From Stentor coeruleus (taxonomy: Eukaryota > Ciliophora > Heterotrichea > Heterotrichida > Stentoridae), in assembly GCA_001970955.1 (NCBI GenBank), contig MPUH01000006.1:1-64000 (forward strand): 64,000 nt of DNA, written 5' to 3'. Below are positions 49,467-59,956 of this stretch, in pieces. The position numbers were made by a program, and so were the translations under genes. The notes under the pieces were generated by a model. It did not search any database. It saw only the letters and a list, made by a program, of their open reading frames with translations, and had not been told where the DNA came from. The stretch's first letter is position 1; the number at the start of each line of letters is the position of its first letter.

Positions 49467-50413
49467 TATTATTTGATGATGATTATGGGTTGAATAAATA
49501 TTAAGAGGATAAGATGAGTATAAGTTTTGAAGACTTTTTAGATTGGGTTAAAGATTGAGGTTTAAGATGCTTTTAAGGTAAAATTTGGGTTTTTTGGGTT
49601 TTGATTGTCTTGGATTAGGCTCGAATGCAAGCAGTAAGATTTGAAAGAGAAAATTTTGGATTGAGGTTAAGATAAAATTTAGGATTTTAGGATTTTTTGA
49701 AGGGATTATTTTTTGGATGTAGGAATTTGTTGATGATTTTTTTGATGGGATTTTATATGATTTTATTTATGGTTGGGGGCAATTGAATTTTTTATGGGTT
49801 AAACAATATACATCATTAGTTTAAATCGGCAATATAATCCTTCTTATAAAAAATTGCTTTATAATCAGCCTATTAAAAAAACTCTACTAAAAACTAGAAA
49901 ATCTCCTCTATTTATACATCCTCTTGCAATTTTATGATATTCAAAATTAAGTATAATTATTTACCCCATTATTTCATATGATCATATAAAAAAAACCAAA
50001 AATAAAATCTCTCTTTAAGCATTTCTAATAAAATACCTAACTTTACCTTATCCATTAATCAATATAAGATCACTTTATTCCTTATCAAAAATAAAATCCA
50101 AACTATTTTACATAAATTTTTATAATAAATTCAATATCAGAATAAGGAATACTCTTCTTCAATCAATGAATAATCAATATTCCATCATAAATTATAAAAT
50201 CCTTTAAACAATTCTCAAAAACTATCAAAATATTTTTTTCATAATAACTTTAAACTGGCAGATACAAAAATATCATTAAAAACATCTAATCATATACTTA
50301 TTCTTTATATTTTTTTAATATCAACTTAGATTTTATATTTTAAAATCTAGTAATCCATTAGTATATATTTTAATCTTTAATCAAAGATTGCAATCATCAA
50401 CTAATTTACAAAA
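49467..50413. other. Divergent intergenic region with sharp strand-skew switch
   Basis: 947 bp between divergent genes. The left 330 bp is G/T-rich; 49681-49740 contains 16 G and no C. After about 49800 it turns A/C-rich; 49921-49980 has 4 G and 9 C. No frame or RNA was recognised. Confidence 0.5.
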
Positions 50414-52150
50414 ATGTCTTACCTATCCCCAAATTCAGTTTTATTAAAAGACATTGGCACTCCTTTTAAAGTAACCAAGAAACCTAGGAGAATTAAAAAA
50501 TCACTGAAATCACAAATACTTAATTCTTCATTTACTGTTATTAATGATATACAATCAAAAAAACCTACACTACCAGATATAATAGTCCCTGAGCGAAAAC
50601 CAATTCATGATCGATCAGGACTAATGAAAACTCATACTTTACCTATGATCAAAGGAAACGAAAGTGAAGGGGATTCCAAGTCACAAATCAGTCAACCCGA
50701 AAGCCAATCAATTGAAAAAACACATTTACTTCTCCCAAATTCAGTTATTTCATTGCAAAAAAATGTAAGAACTTCAGTTAAAAGAATCCGCCTTCACACT
50801 TTTCTACAACCAGGGCAGAAAAAATCTCCAGTTGATGAGATTCGAATAGAAATAACAAATTGTGACGATACTCCTGATAGTAACAACAAAAGTGGTAATA
50901 AAATGCCTAATCAATCTCTATACCCTCCAATCCATAGTCCCTGTAGTTCATCATCATCTAAAAGAAATAGTAGAAGAACATTATCCCCAGCAGTAAGCAG
51001 ATCATCATCTTTTAGTGACCGTAAACTAAAAAATGATGATCCTTTTTTCTATATAAACATTCTAAAAAACCTAAACTTCAGTTCATTTAACTGTATCCTT
51101 GATGCTATAATAGACCCTTTCAACAGCATATTCCCATATTACAACAGAATAATGAAAGTTGTAACAAAAATCAGACCTACAGAAAAAAAACCTATAAGCC
51201 GAATAGCCAAAGGGTACTACGAATGCACTTGTTCTAAAAGCAAAAAAATAGATCTCAAGGAATTTTCTAATACAATTTCTGTGAAAATGGCAAGAATTCC
51301 TTGTATAGACGAAATCTCTCATTGTATACCAGGATTAAAATGCATGAAACTCAGTATCCAACCTGTGAAATATGAAGACTATATCATAATCCTTAATTTT
51401 GAAGGTGTTCTCGGATGCTACATATCAGAAATTTGCATAAAACCAGGTACTCTAAGAAACATAAAGAAACTTGAAGTATTTTTCAAAATAATCCTAGTCT
51501 TACAAACTAATGAAGATAAAGCTAATCGTATAATATCAATATTCAAAGGACTAAATATAAACCTTAGCGCTATATATCAACGTCAAGATCGATACAAAAA
51601 TTTAGAACTTAGGAAACTTCAGGACTACTCCAAAATTTATGAAGATTTCAATATAAAAGACCTTGAAAAACAAGTTTTTATTATAGCTTCACATAAGTTC
51701 TTAGAAAATGTTGAGGAAAATCCTCATAAAGTTATAAGTTCAAAAGTTGGACTTTCACATAAACTTTGTGTTGATAGGGCACCGTTTACGTGTAAAGGAT
51801 ATGAAAAACCTCCTGTTACTGTGCTTTTACCGAATTTTCAGATAAAAAATAATAATAGGATTTTAAAAAAACTTATAAGACAAGTATATGCTGTGGAAAA
51901 AATTGGTCATGGGAAAGAATTTTTGAATTTTAGGAACTTGTTTAGTAATTCTCAGTTTATGGCTGTAAATAGCAGTGTAATACATGAGATATTTTTAGAT
52001 TATTTTGAGGTAAATAGAAAAAGGGCTATGAAAGCTAGGATGGGAGATGGGCAGATTATGAGTAAACATATAAGTTATTGCAAATTGCATAGAAATAATG
52101 TGATTCGATATAATGACACACTGTATGAAAACATATTCATTATAAATTAA
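50414..52150 (+). CDS. Degenerate HAD/NIF-phosphatase-like protein with disordered N-terminus
   Basis: A 578-residue protein. The first 200 residues are Ser/Lys-rich and disordered (SPCSSSSSKRNSRRTLSP). Between about 320 and 430 the order of elements suggests a HAD fold of the FCP1/NIF type: YIIILNFEGVLGCY in place of DLDETL, then KPGTLRNIKKLEVFFKIILV and LQTNED, then RKLQDYSKIYEDF and VFIIAS. Motif I Asp residues are replaced (NFEG), so catalysis is unlikely. The final 100 residues are helical and basic. The HAD reading is an inference from pattern and not a strong match. Confidence 0.45.
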   Translation: MSYLSPNSVLLKDIGTPFKVTKKPRRIKKSLKSQILNSSFTVINDIQSKKPTLPDIIVPERKPIHDRSGLMKTHTLPMIKGNESEGDSKSQISQPESQSIEKTHLLLPNSVISLQKNVRTSVKRIRLHTFLQPGQKKSPVDEIRIEITNCDDTPDSNNKSGNKMPNQSLYPPIHSPCSSSSSKRNSRRTLSPAVSRSSSFSDRKLKNDDPFFYINILKNLNFSSFNCILDAIIDPFNSIFPYYNRIMKVVTKIRPTEKKPISRIAKGYYECTCSKSKKIDLKEFSNTISVKMARIPCIDEISHCIPGLKCMKLSIQPVKYEDYIIILNFEGVLGCYISEICIKPGTLRNIKKLEVFFKIILVLQTNEDKANRIISIFKGLNINLSAIYQRQDRYKNLELRKLQDYSKIYEDFNIKDLEKQVFIIASHKFLENVEENPHKVISSKVGLSHKLCVDRAPFTCKGYEKPPVTVLLPNFQIKNNNRILKKLIRQVYAVEKIGHGKEFLNFRNLFSNSQFMAVNSSVIHEIFLDYFEVNRKRAMKARMGDGQIMSKHISYCKLHRNNVIRYNDTLYENIFIIN

Positions 52151-52983
52151 TAATAATTGTAAGGAAAATTAATTGGTGGAATAAAACTAAGGATTTTCAA
52201 TTGTGTTGACTGTAGGGTAATAGCTATTAAAATTTTTGGTATTTTTTAAATTTTAGGTTTCTCTTGAAAAGGCTTGAGATAAATTTTATATGTTTTATAC
52301 ATTTTTTTATGATAATCAGGCTAGCTTTAAGTNTTTTTGGTATTTTTTAAATTTTAGGTTTCTCTTGAAAAGGCTTGAGATAAATTTTATATGTTTTTAT
52401 ACATTTTTTTAGATAATCAGGCTAGCTTTAAGTTTTTTTTGAGCATATTCGCATTTCTTACTATAAAAAATTACTTTTATAACTTCTCTAAAGATTTTAT
52501 AAAACTTTTTCAACAACATCAGCAAATCGAGTATTTTACATTTGTTGTAAACTAAAGGCACATAAAATAGAAAGAATAAAAAATATCACTAAGAATGATA
52601 GAAATATTATACAAGTCATCAAAATAGTGGATGTTTTATTTATAACAAAAAGCTTATATTATATAATTAAATCAGAACTGATTTTTGATTCAGGATTTTC
52701 TTTATGATTTTATTCCTTCTTGATATAAATATATTTTTTTATTCTTCTGTCCTAAAATTTCAAGTATCGCATTTATAATAATTATGATTTACTTATATTT
52801 TGCATCAAAATCATTTCTTATCTTCAATTTTGCTTAAAATTTTTTATCGTATACTATTATTAGTACAATATAAAAAAAATTTAATTCAGCTTTTTTTTCC
52901 CCTTAAGAGCAAATAAGATTATAATGATTAATCTAAGAATAAAAAATAATTTAAGTTAATGATACTGCTTTCTTTAAAATTTG
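52151..52983. other. Gene-poor region including an assembly join
   Basis: It holds the approximately 100-bp duplicate around the N at 52333 and otherwise T/A-rich DNA. No reading frame is supported. Confidence 0.4.
52233..52433. repeat. About 100-bp duplicate flanking a single N (assembly join)
   Basis: 52233-52332 and 52334-52433 are near-identical, starting TTTTTGGTATTTTTTAAATT and ending GGCTAGCTTTAAGT, with small length differences in T runs. The N at 52333 lies exactly between. Confidence 0.8.
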
Positions 52984-53172
52984 CTAACATGATAAAATGA
53001 TTACAGACATTTCTTTACTCTCTGATACCTCATAGATAGTTTTTAGGTTATTTCTATTGTTAGCTTTAACTCTATAATATATTTTAGAAGCTGTTCGAAG
53101 TGATTGAATAGTTCTTTTAGATTGATTTTGTATGTGTTCCTTTATGATAGGCTTAGCTACACCACAACCCAT
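52984..53172 (-). CDS. Possible 62-residue N-myristoylated microprotein
   Basis: The frame begins MGCGVAKPIIKEHIQNQSK, a good N-myristoylation/palmitoylation signal, and continues as a basic, mostly helical peptide ending VIILSC. The ATG follows an AT-rich leader like those of genuine genes here. Its small size, lack of homologues known to me and location in a gene-poor stretch keep confidence low. Confidence 0.35.
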   Translation of the reverse strand: MGCGVAKPIIKEHIQNQSKRTIQSLRTASKIYYRVKANNRNNLKTIYEVSESKEMSVIILSC

Positions 53173-53926
53173 AGTTTATATTTAAATGGTGTTTACTATA
53201 TTCTAGTAAAAAGAGAATTCAAAGATTTAAGATTTTGTGCATTCAAAATCATAATTTCTATGATTTCTAAAATCGATTGTTGTATCTTGTAATGTTATTA
53301 GATAAAAAAAATCGAAATAACATAAAATATTAGAGAAAATACAAAAATAGATGCTTTGGATGTGGAATAAGAATTTTACTATTAGTTGAAAGCTTGAAAT
53401 TACTAGTTTTTCGATTTTTATTTTTTCAGCATACTTTAAGAAAATGATAAAATGGTGAAATTTCGAAATTTGACTCTGTTCAGAAGATTTAGAATAATTT
53501 TTTAGTTCCTATATATTTTTTAATTAAAATAAACATATCTTATAAGTGGAATCAGAATAAAAGCCTTAGAGGTGATTCCATCACTATGAAAATAAATATA
53601 TAACTAAAGGTAATATGGAATGGAATTCAAAATATATTCGTATCATCATATTATATAATGAAAATTACGATGTGATTTATATTTTTATATGATAATAAAA
53701 TTTTAAGATAAGTAAAATGCTTTGCTTGAGATAAAAAGTTAGTATTTTTACTTAAGTCGCTTATGATAAATTTTGAAAAAAAATCAATAATCAAGATTTT
53801 GTTTATCAAATTCTGTTATAAAAAAGGTAATTTTAAATCATAAACTAGGAATTTTTGTACTAGCTAGAAATATAAAGGTTGTATGTCATATTTGTATGGA
53901 AATATGGGAAATTAGACGTACGCAAA
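53173..53926. other. Gene-poor region
   Basis: 754 bp of AT-rich DNA with no sustained reading frame, repeat or RNA structure that I can see. Confidence 0.4.
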
Positions 53927-54285
53927 ATGGTAAATTTAAAATCTTTAGTGATTTTGTTTTTAGTATCTTTTGTTATACAGCTTTTTATATACATTAGCCC
54001 TGAGTTTTATAATAATTTTGTTTTTGATATGCTAAACATTAAAATATAAGGGGAAATCAAGTTTAATATGTTAGAAAATTGTATAAATTTTTATGAAGTT
54101 TACTTAGACAAGTTTAATAATATGCGTATTGAGAANCAAGTTTAATAATATGCGTATTGAGAAGTTTTATGAGATCCTTAAGAAATTTAATAGAAATGAT
54201 AATTTTACTGAACCTGAGTTGAAAAGGTTTTGGATTACAAAAGATATGATACAATACAATATTATTTTGGAAATTTTTCTTTAAT
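53927..54285 (+). pseudogene. Broken small gene with N-terminal membrane/signal segment, crossing an assembly join
   Basis: From ATG 53927 the frame reads MVNLKSLVILFLVSFVIQLF and continues to a TAA at about 54047. Coding-like sequence resumes (MLENCINFYEVYLDKFNN) up to the N at 54136. After the duplicated 27 bp it continues as EKFYEILKKFNRNDNFTEP and ELKRFWITKDMIQYN to TAA at 54283. If the N-flanking duplicate is an artefact, the remaining defect is a single internal stop. It could be a real short gene with a wrong base or a recent pseudogene. The family is unknown. Confidence 0.35.
54109..54163. repeat. 27-bp duplicate flanking a single N (assembly join)
   Basis: CAAGTTTAATAATATGCGTA begins both copies, 54109-54135 and 54137-54163, with N at 54136. 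Confidence 0.85.
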
Positions 54286-55275
54286 AGTCACTGAAGAGGC
54301 TGCAATTAGTAAAGAGGATAAATGAAAACTAATCATATTGATGCTATCTGAATTGTATAAGCAAATTTTTTTTTTACTTTATCTTTATCATTCCACACAT
54401 ACAGATTATGTATAATCCTATAATAATATGTTTAAATCTAACCGACTAATATCCAGTTAAAAATGTCAACTAATTTACTTATTTTATTCAACTTTTTCCT
54501 TTCAAAAGTGTAAATTTTTCTACAATATTTACTTTTTAAGTCTTATACATTTTTCATAGGTTCAACTAATGAAGTATTCCAAAGCTAATCAGTTTAACAA
54601 ATAAAATTTATAAGTAATTTAAAAATTTCCTATTATTATTCAGTAAAAATGATAATTTCAATCTAACCCAATGCCTTATTTTACAATAAAACATAAAAAT
54701 CGTTTAACTCCAGCTTTTCTCAATAATCTGAGACTCTTATTTATCAATTTCAAGCCAAAATCCATAAACATTTTTAACAAGAAAACCCTTTTCATTTTTC
54801 ATTATATTCAAAAACCACAAACCTTCCTCCTACTCTTGCAAAAATCTCATAAAATCACTACACTAATACCACCTCCCTTCATCTTCAAAAAAAAAAGCAC
54901 AATCCATCTTCACAGCCCCTAAAAATCCCATAAATCCATTCCAACCCCTAATCTCTTTTCAAATTTAAAAATCCCAACTTAAATCCAAACTTTAATCCTA
55001 ACATCCTTATAAAATTTATTCATTTCCCAAAATACACCTAAAACCCTTTATCACCTCAAAGTATTTAGCCTAACCTCCAATTTCTCAAACCCAAGATTTT
55101 CAATATAAAATCTTTTTATATCATATATAAAATATTTTTATAATATTATTGTTCTTTATTTAAAAACTTCACAATAACTAAAATACATATACATAGCTTA
55201 GTCATCTTTACCATCCTTTTTCCTTAACCAGTATCCTCCATGCTTGTTATAAATACATAACCAGAAAACTTTATA
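54286..55275. other. Gene-poor 5' region of the C2H2 gene
   Basis: 990 bp that becomes C/A-rich and nearly G-free from about 54660 to 55110. An 83-codon frame at 54671-54922 follows this composition (Lys/Pro/Leu/Phe/His) and is not accepted. Confidence 0.4.
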
Positions 55276-55635
55276 ATGTATAATTATAATCAAGGATATC
55301 AAGTACCACTGAATATGGAAGACTATTACTATACTTATATAAACCTTTGTGCACAAGGATTAAATGATCAGATTATACCACAGTGCCCAACATCAGAAAT
55401 GGGTACATTTTTGCAGCCTTGTGAACAAAAGCCTAAAGTTGAAAAAAAAGCTTTTAAATGCCGTTCTTGTGATAAAATATTCCAAAGTGAAAAACAAGCA
55501 TTAACTCATCATAAGAATATACATGAAAAAATAACACAAGTCACGTGTTCTAAATGTGGAAGAGTATTTTCAAATAAGTATGTACTGAAAAAGCACAATA
55601 CTAGAATACACCCTTCAACAGCTTCAATAAATTAA
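55276..55635 (+). CDS. Two-finger C2H2 zinc-finger protein
   Basis: A 119-residue protein. Two classical C2H2 fingers lie at about 53-75 and 83-105: C-x2-C-x12-H-x4-H in CRSCDKIFQSEKQALTHH and again in CSKCGRVFSNKYVLKKHN. The N-terminal 50 residues are Tyr/Gln-rich and disordered (MYNYNQGYQVPLNMEDYYYT). It is probably a sequence-specific nucleic-acid binder; the two fingers are joined by a longer linker (EKITQVT) than the canonical TGEKP. Confidence 0.8.
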   Translation: MYNYNQGYQVPLNMEDYYYTYINLCAQGLNDQIIPQCPTSEMGTFLQPCEQKPKVEKKAFKCRSCDKIFQSEKQALTHHKNIHEKITQVTCSKCGRVFSNKYVLKKHNTRIHPSTASIN

Positions 55636-56033
55636 TAATCTCATTTTTTAGACTAGATAATCTCTTGAATAAAAAACATTTTAATTTGTCTTGATAAAGA
55701 TTTTCCATTGTAGTATTAGCATTATATATATGGATGTTTTTCAATATATTTTGATGTTTTTTATTAGATTTATTTTTGAAGAAAGGAGATTTAAGATTTA
55801 AGATTGTCATTTAGGAAATTTTAGATCATTTTGTGTATGAGGATTATTATTGGAATTTAAAAGGAATCATAGGTAGGTGTTATAAGTTTATGTATAAAGT
55901 TCAGAGGTTGAAAATTAAAATATAGAGGAGGAGTAGGTTTTTTAATAAGGTAAGAGAGTATCTTTTTTTACTTAAAGACTTTCTCTCAAATATTTTATAA
56001 AAACTAACATATTCTTAAACAATCTAAAAATTA
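55636..56033. other. Convergent intergenic region
   Basis: 398 bp between 3' ends; G/T-rich in the centre (55820-55960), A/C-rich at the right. Nothing else was recognised. Confidence 0.4.
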
Positions 56034-57002
56034 CTATTTTATCCAGAATATCCAAATTATAAAAATACTTGAAAACACAGGACAAAAGTTTAAATTATAT
56101 TTTGCAAAATCAAATCTTTCAGCACCAGCAGAAACTATAAATGTAGTTGGAGCAGAAAACCCTAATAAAATTACTATCTGAACTAGGATATTAATTTTAC
56201 CATATATTAGGTATGTTAAAATCCAATATGCAAATGTCATCATATACATTTGAGAAATACAAAACAAATTTTGTTTACTAAAAAGGCCAAATTTTTTGAT
56301 GCTTAGAATATTTGACTTGGTTTTAGAAAGACAAAATGTTCTGTCGATGGAGTTAAAAGTCATAGTAACTTTTTCAATAGTAATCAGAAAGAATACAATA
56401 CAATACCCAGTATAAAAAAATAAAAATACAACAGGTAGAATATCTTGACATATATAGATTACAGTATCTTCAAAATTTGAGTTATAAAAAAGCATATAAA
56501 ATACAATGTTGTAACAGGCAATATAAAAAGTTTTTCCTTTAGATCCAATATATGTAAATCTATAATATAAAATTAGAAATAGAAGTATAATCTCATAGGA
56601 AATAAGGAAAATAGCTATTTTAAATCCTTGGGTAAATATTGTATTAATAAAATAAACAGTTTGCAATTCTAAAATGTCTTCAAAGTATTTATTGACATAA
56701 TATGAGTTTGGTTGTATATTTCTGTGTTTTATTTTTATTAAGATAACAATAAAATAAATCGTGTATAAATAAAAGGGATATCCAGAATAGAAGAATGTCT
56801 TGATAATTCCTAAAACTTGTATAAATATTTTATCAGGGTCTGGGATATTGAAAAAAGCAGCTGAATAAGTAAAGATAAAATAATTTGCTATGATGTAGAA
56901 ACACATATAAAATATGACATGGATATCAAGTCTTGTTAAAATTTTATACCAGGATGCAAGTGTCAGAACAGAAAAGGTAGTCCAGAATATATTTTCGAGC
57001 AT
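56034..57002 (-). CDS. Multi-pass membrane protein, unrecognised family, member 3
   Basis: A 322-residue protein with about eight hydrophobic segments. It is related to the pair at 16.7 and 19.4 kb in length, topology and landmarks: FNIPDPDKIFIQVLGIIK after TM2, a polar loop with ILSIKKFGLFSKQN near residue 235, then TFAYWILTYLIYGKI and LLGFSAPTTFIVSAGAERF near the end. It lies about 36 kb away on the opposite strand, so the family has dispersed as well as tandem members. No function is assigned. Confidence 0.75.
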   Translation of the reverse strand: MLENIFWTTFSVLTLASWYKILTRLDIHVIFYMCFYIIANYFIFTYSAAFFNIPDPDKIFIQVLGIIKTFFYSGYPFYLYTIYFIVILIKIKHRNIQPNSYYVNKYFEDILELQTVYFINTIFTQGFKIAIFLISYEIILLFLILYYRFTYIGSKGKTFYIACYNIVFYMLFYNSNFEDTVIYICQDILPVVFLFFYTGYCIVFFLITIEKVTMTFNSIDRTFCLSKTKSNILSIKKFGLFSKQNLFCISQMYMMTFAYWILTYLIYGKINILVQIVILLGFSAPTTFIVSAGAERFDFAKYNLNFCPVFSSIFIIWIFWIK

Positions 57003-57707
57003 AAAAATGAATTATAATTATTGAAAAGATAATATTTATTTTTATGAACTTTTTATAGTATGATATCTATGAACCCCAGAATTTGATTTCCTAATAGTTT
57101 AATTTATATGATTTTTTTATAAAAGATTATTTTGAATAATTTATTGTTTATATAGAGAAGTATTAAAATTATATAAGAATTTATTTAGTTAAAAGAGTAA
57201 ATCTATTACAATTAAAATTATTGATAATCATGGTAAGAGGTTTTTATGACAAATTATTTTAAGTAATACTACTAGATTATTTTAGGGTAAATCTTGATTT
57301 TACAGGGTTGATCATTATACTATAATAATTTTGTTAAATATTTGATATTCTAATAAAAACGTAAAGAGATTAAAAATGAAGTAGTTGGTCAAATTATTTG
57401 AACTCTAACTTGAAGCATATTTGAAGAATTTTAATAGAAAATCAAATCGGTATCATATTATTAAAAATCATGAGTATAAAAATTTGAGATATCAAAATCT
57501 TCCATAAAACAATCTAATAATCCTAAGTTAATTTAAATGAAAATATGATTTTCCACTTATCTAAAATAAAAACTTGTTCATATGAAAACCTGAAGAAATC
57601 CAAGTTTTCCTAAAATTTAACTTTATAATTCAAGCTACGATCTTACTCATAAATTACTTAAAATAATAATCTAAGTTAAACATAAATCTTCCATATTTTT
57701 GTCTATA
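57003..57707. other. Divergent intergenic region
   Basis: 705 bp between divergent genes, AT-rich; C>G on the top strand from about 57580. Nothing else was recognised. Confidence 0.4.
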
Positions 57708-59956
57708 ATGGTTTATAGGCTTCAGAGAACAACTATATTAATCACTCTATTAATATATCTCCAAAGCACACTTGGAGGAGTTTCAAAAGCGTCTGCATCT
57801 GAATCTCTATACTCAAGTAAATCCTGCAAAGACTGTTTTTGGGATTTTTACGGTGAAAATTATTACAACTGCCTAAATGCTTGCTGCCATGAAGAAATCC
57901 TGTCAAAAAGTATTTTATTCTCAACACCACCATCACCCTAAGTCCTTGCTCATCATGTCTTTCTACAAACTCCGAACTTTTGGATTATTCTTGCCTTTCT
58001 TCTCATTGCAAAAAAGAAATCCTGTCAAAATCCTTAGACTTATCATCAACATACCCATCATCCCTTACAAAAAAACTCCCAATCCAAATTTCTTCCTGCA
58101 AATCCTGCTACGATCCTAACTTTGACAATTCATTATCATATGATTGCTTTTATAAAAACTGTAAAAATGAGATTTTTGAAGAAACTCAAAACTTAAAATC
58201 ATATTTTTCTCAATCAAATTGTGACAATTGTGCAGTTTTTACTGATTCAAAATTTTATAACTGTGCTTATTTTTATTGTAAGGGAGAAATAATGTATTGG
58301 GCTTTTTCACAACCTGAAGCTTCTAAGATTTCATCATCATGTTTACAAAAGTGTTATTGGAAGAATTTTTATATTGATGAAGAATATGAAAAATGTGTAA
58401 AAAATAATTGTAAAAATTTAGATGAAGTTAGTTTGCGATGGTTTAAAAATAGTTATTGTGATGCTTGTTATTATTATTATACTGGGGATAAACTTAATGA
58501 ATGTACTGCTTATTATTGTGATGGTAAAGGCTCAGAAAGGCTTGATGGGGAATATTTTATATATAAAGTTAATGAGAATAAATATTTTATTGACCTTTTA
58601 CAATATGCAGAAAATATAAAAACCCAATCAGTAAGTGAATGTTTAGAATGTATAGAGAAATATGAAGGGACTGATAGTTATGCTGATTGTGTACTTTATT
58701 ATTGTAGAAGCGATCTTGTGGATAATTATAGTAAAGAATTTATTTTTATAAATGAGAAAATGCAATGCTCTAATTATTGTCAAGGGTATGTAAATGATAA
58801 TAATAAATTAGCTGGATGTCTTGCTGATTTCTGCCCTAATGTAGCAGTTGAGGTTTACAAAATATATGCAGCAGAGAATATAGGTAAAAGGTTAGCCTAT
58901 AAAAAATATAATCAGAAAACTTGTGGATCGTGTTTTTTTGAAAACCAACAAGAACAAAAAAATTGGTGTTTCATTGATCATTGCAAAGAAGAAATTATTG
59001 ATAAAGTGTTAAAAAGCGATAAAACTAATGAACAGTGTCTTGGGTGTTTGTATATCCAGGGTAAACTTTATGATAAGTGCCTTTATGTATATTGCAAAGA
59101 TGATATAGCCCAACAAAGTTTAGAATATTCTATAAAAACCCCCCCAGAAACTAAACTTCAAGGCTTAGATTCAAATCTTTGTCAAGCTTGTATGGAAAAA
59201 ACCTACCCAATAAACAGCCTTTATACTTACACATGCCTTTTAACAAACTGCCAAAACTTAATAAAAAAAGATACTCTTTTCATAAACGGCAAAAGTGGAC
59301 TTGAAGCCTGTGATGATTGTTTTGACCTTTCAGGGACAAAATTCTACAACTGTATTTATTGGAACTGTAAAACCCAAATATTATCTAAATCTCAAGATTT
59401 TTTTAATATAAAAAACGAAATTAATAATAATGCTTGTACTGATTCTTGTTATTATGATTGGTATTATTATCAATACGATTATTATATTTGTGCTTATGAA
59501 TATTGTGTTGGTAGTTCAAATAAGCAAGATGATATAATTTTAATTCAAATCCCTGAATCATTAAATGATGTATCTCCAAGATTAGATTGTACTGATACTT
59601 GTAATTGGTATTCAAATACAGAAAATGTAATATTTGATTGTATTTGGTCATATTGTAAGGATATTTATAAAGATAAATTAATTCAAGGTTTAGAGAATTT
59701 GTCAGAAGGGTGTGAGAAATGTATAGATGAATATATAGAGGGACAATATGAGGAAAAGGAGTTTTATAGATGTTGTTATAAGAGTTGTGATGATGAGATA
59801 TTTTTGGTTATTGATAATAAAGAGAATTATGTTAAAATTGGGTATTTTTATTGGATACCTTTAGTTGCTGTTGGAGGTTTATTGGGAAGAGTTGTGACTA
59901 AGAAAATTTTTACTGATGGAATTGGAAGAGTATCTTATAGTGTTATTAGGGATTAA
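57708..59956 (+). CDS. Surface protein of 15 tandem four-cysteine repeats, with one apparent frame discontinuity
   Basis: The first ORF (57708-57941) has a signal peptide (RTTILITLLIYLQSTLGG) and repeat 1. The frame holding repeats 2-15 opens by about 57935 and runs to 59956. The repeat is C-x(2,3)-C-x(9-17)-C-x4-C, usually with an aromatic residue before the third Cys and K-x-E-I after the fourth: NCDNCAVFTDSKFYNCAYFY then CKGEI; ACDDCFDLSGTKFYNCIYWN then CKTQI. A hydrophobic anchor near the end (YFYWIPLVAVGGLLGRVV) suggests a membrane-bound ectodomain. The two frames differ by one base near 57938, in CATCACCCTAAGTCC. No 15- or 16-nt intron fits, so an assembly error, a true frameshift or an unusual splice is possible. 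Family unrecognised. Confidence 0.7.

Noticed and set aside
54671-54922. 83-codon plus-strand frame
   Set aside because: Composition mirrors the G-poor, C/A-rich upstream spacer seen before many genes. No domain and no similarity.
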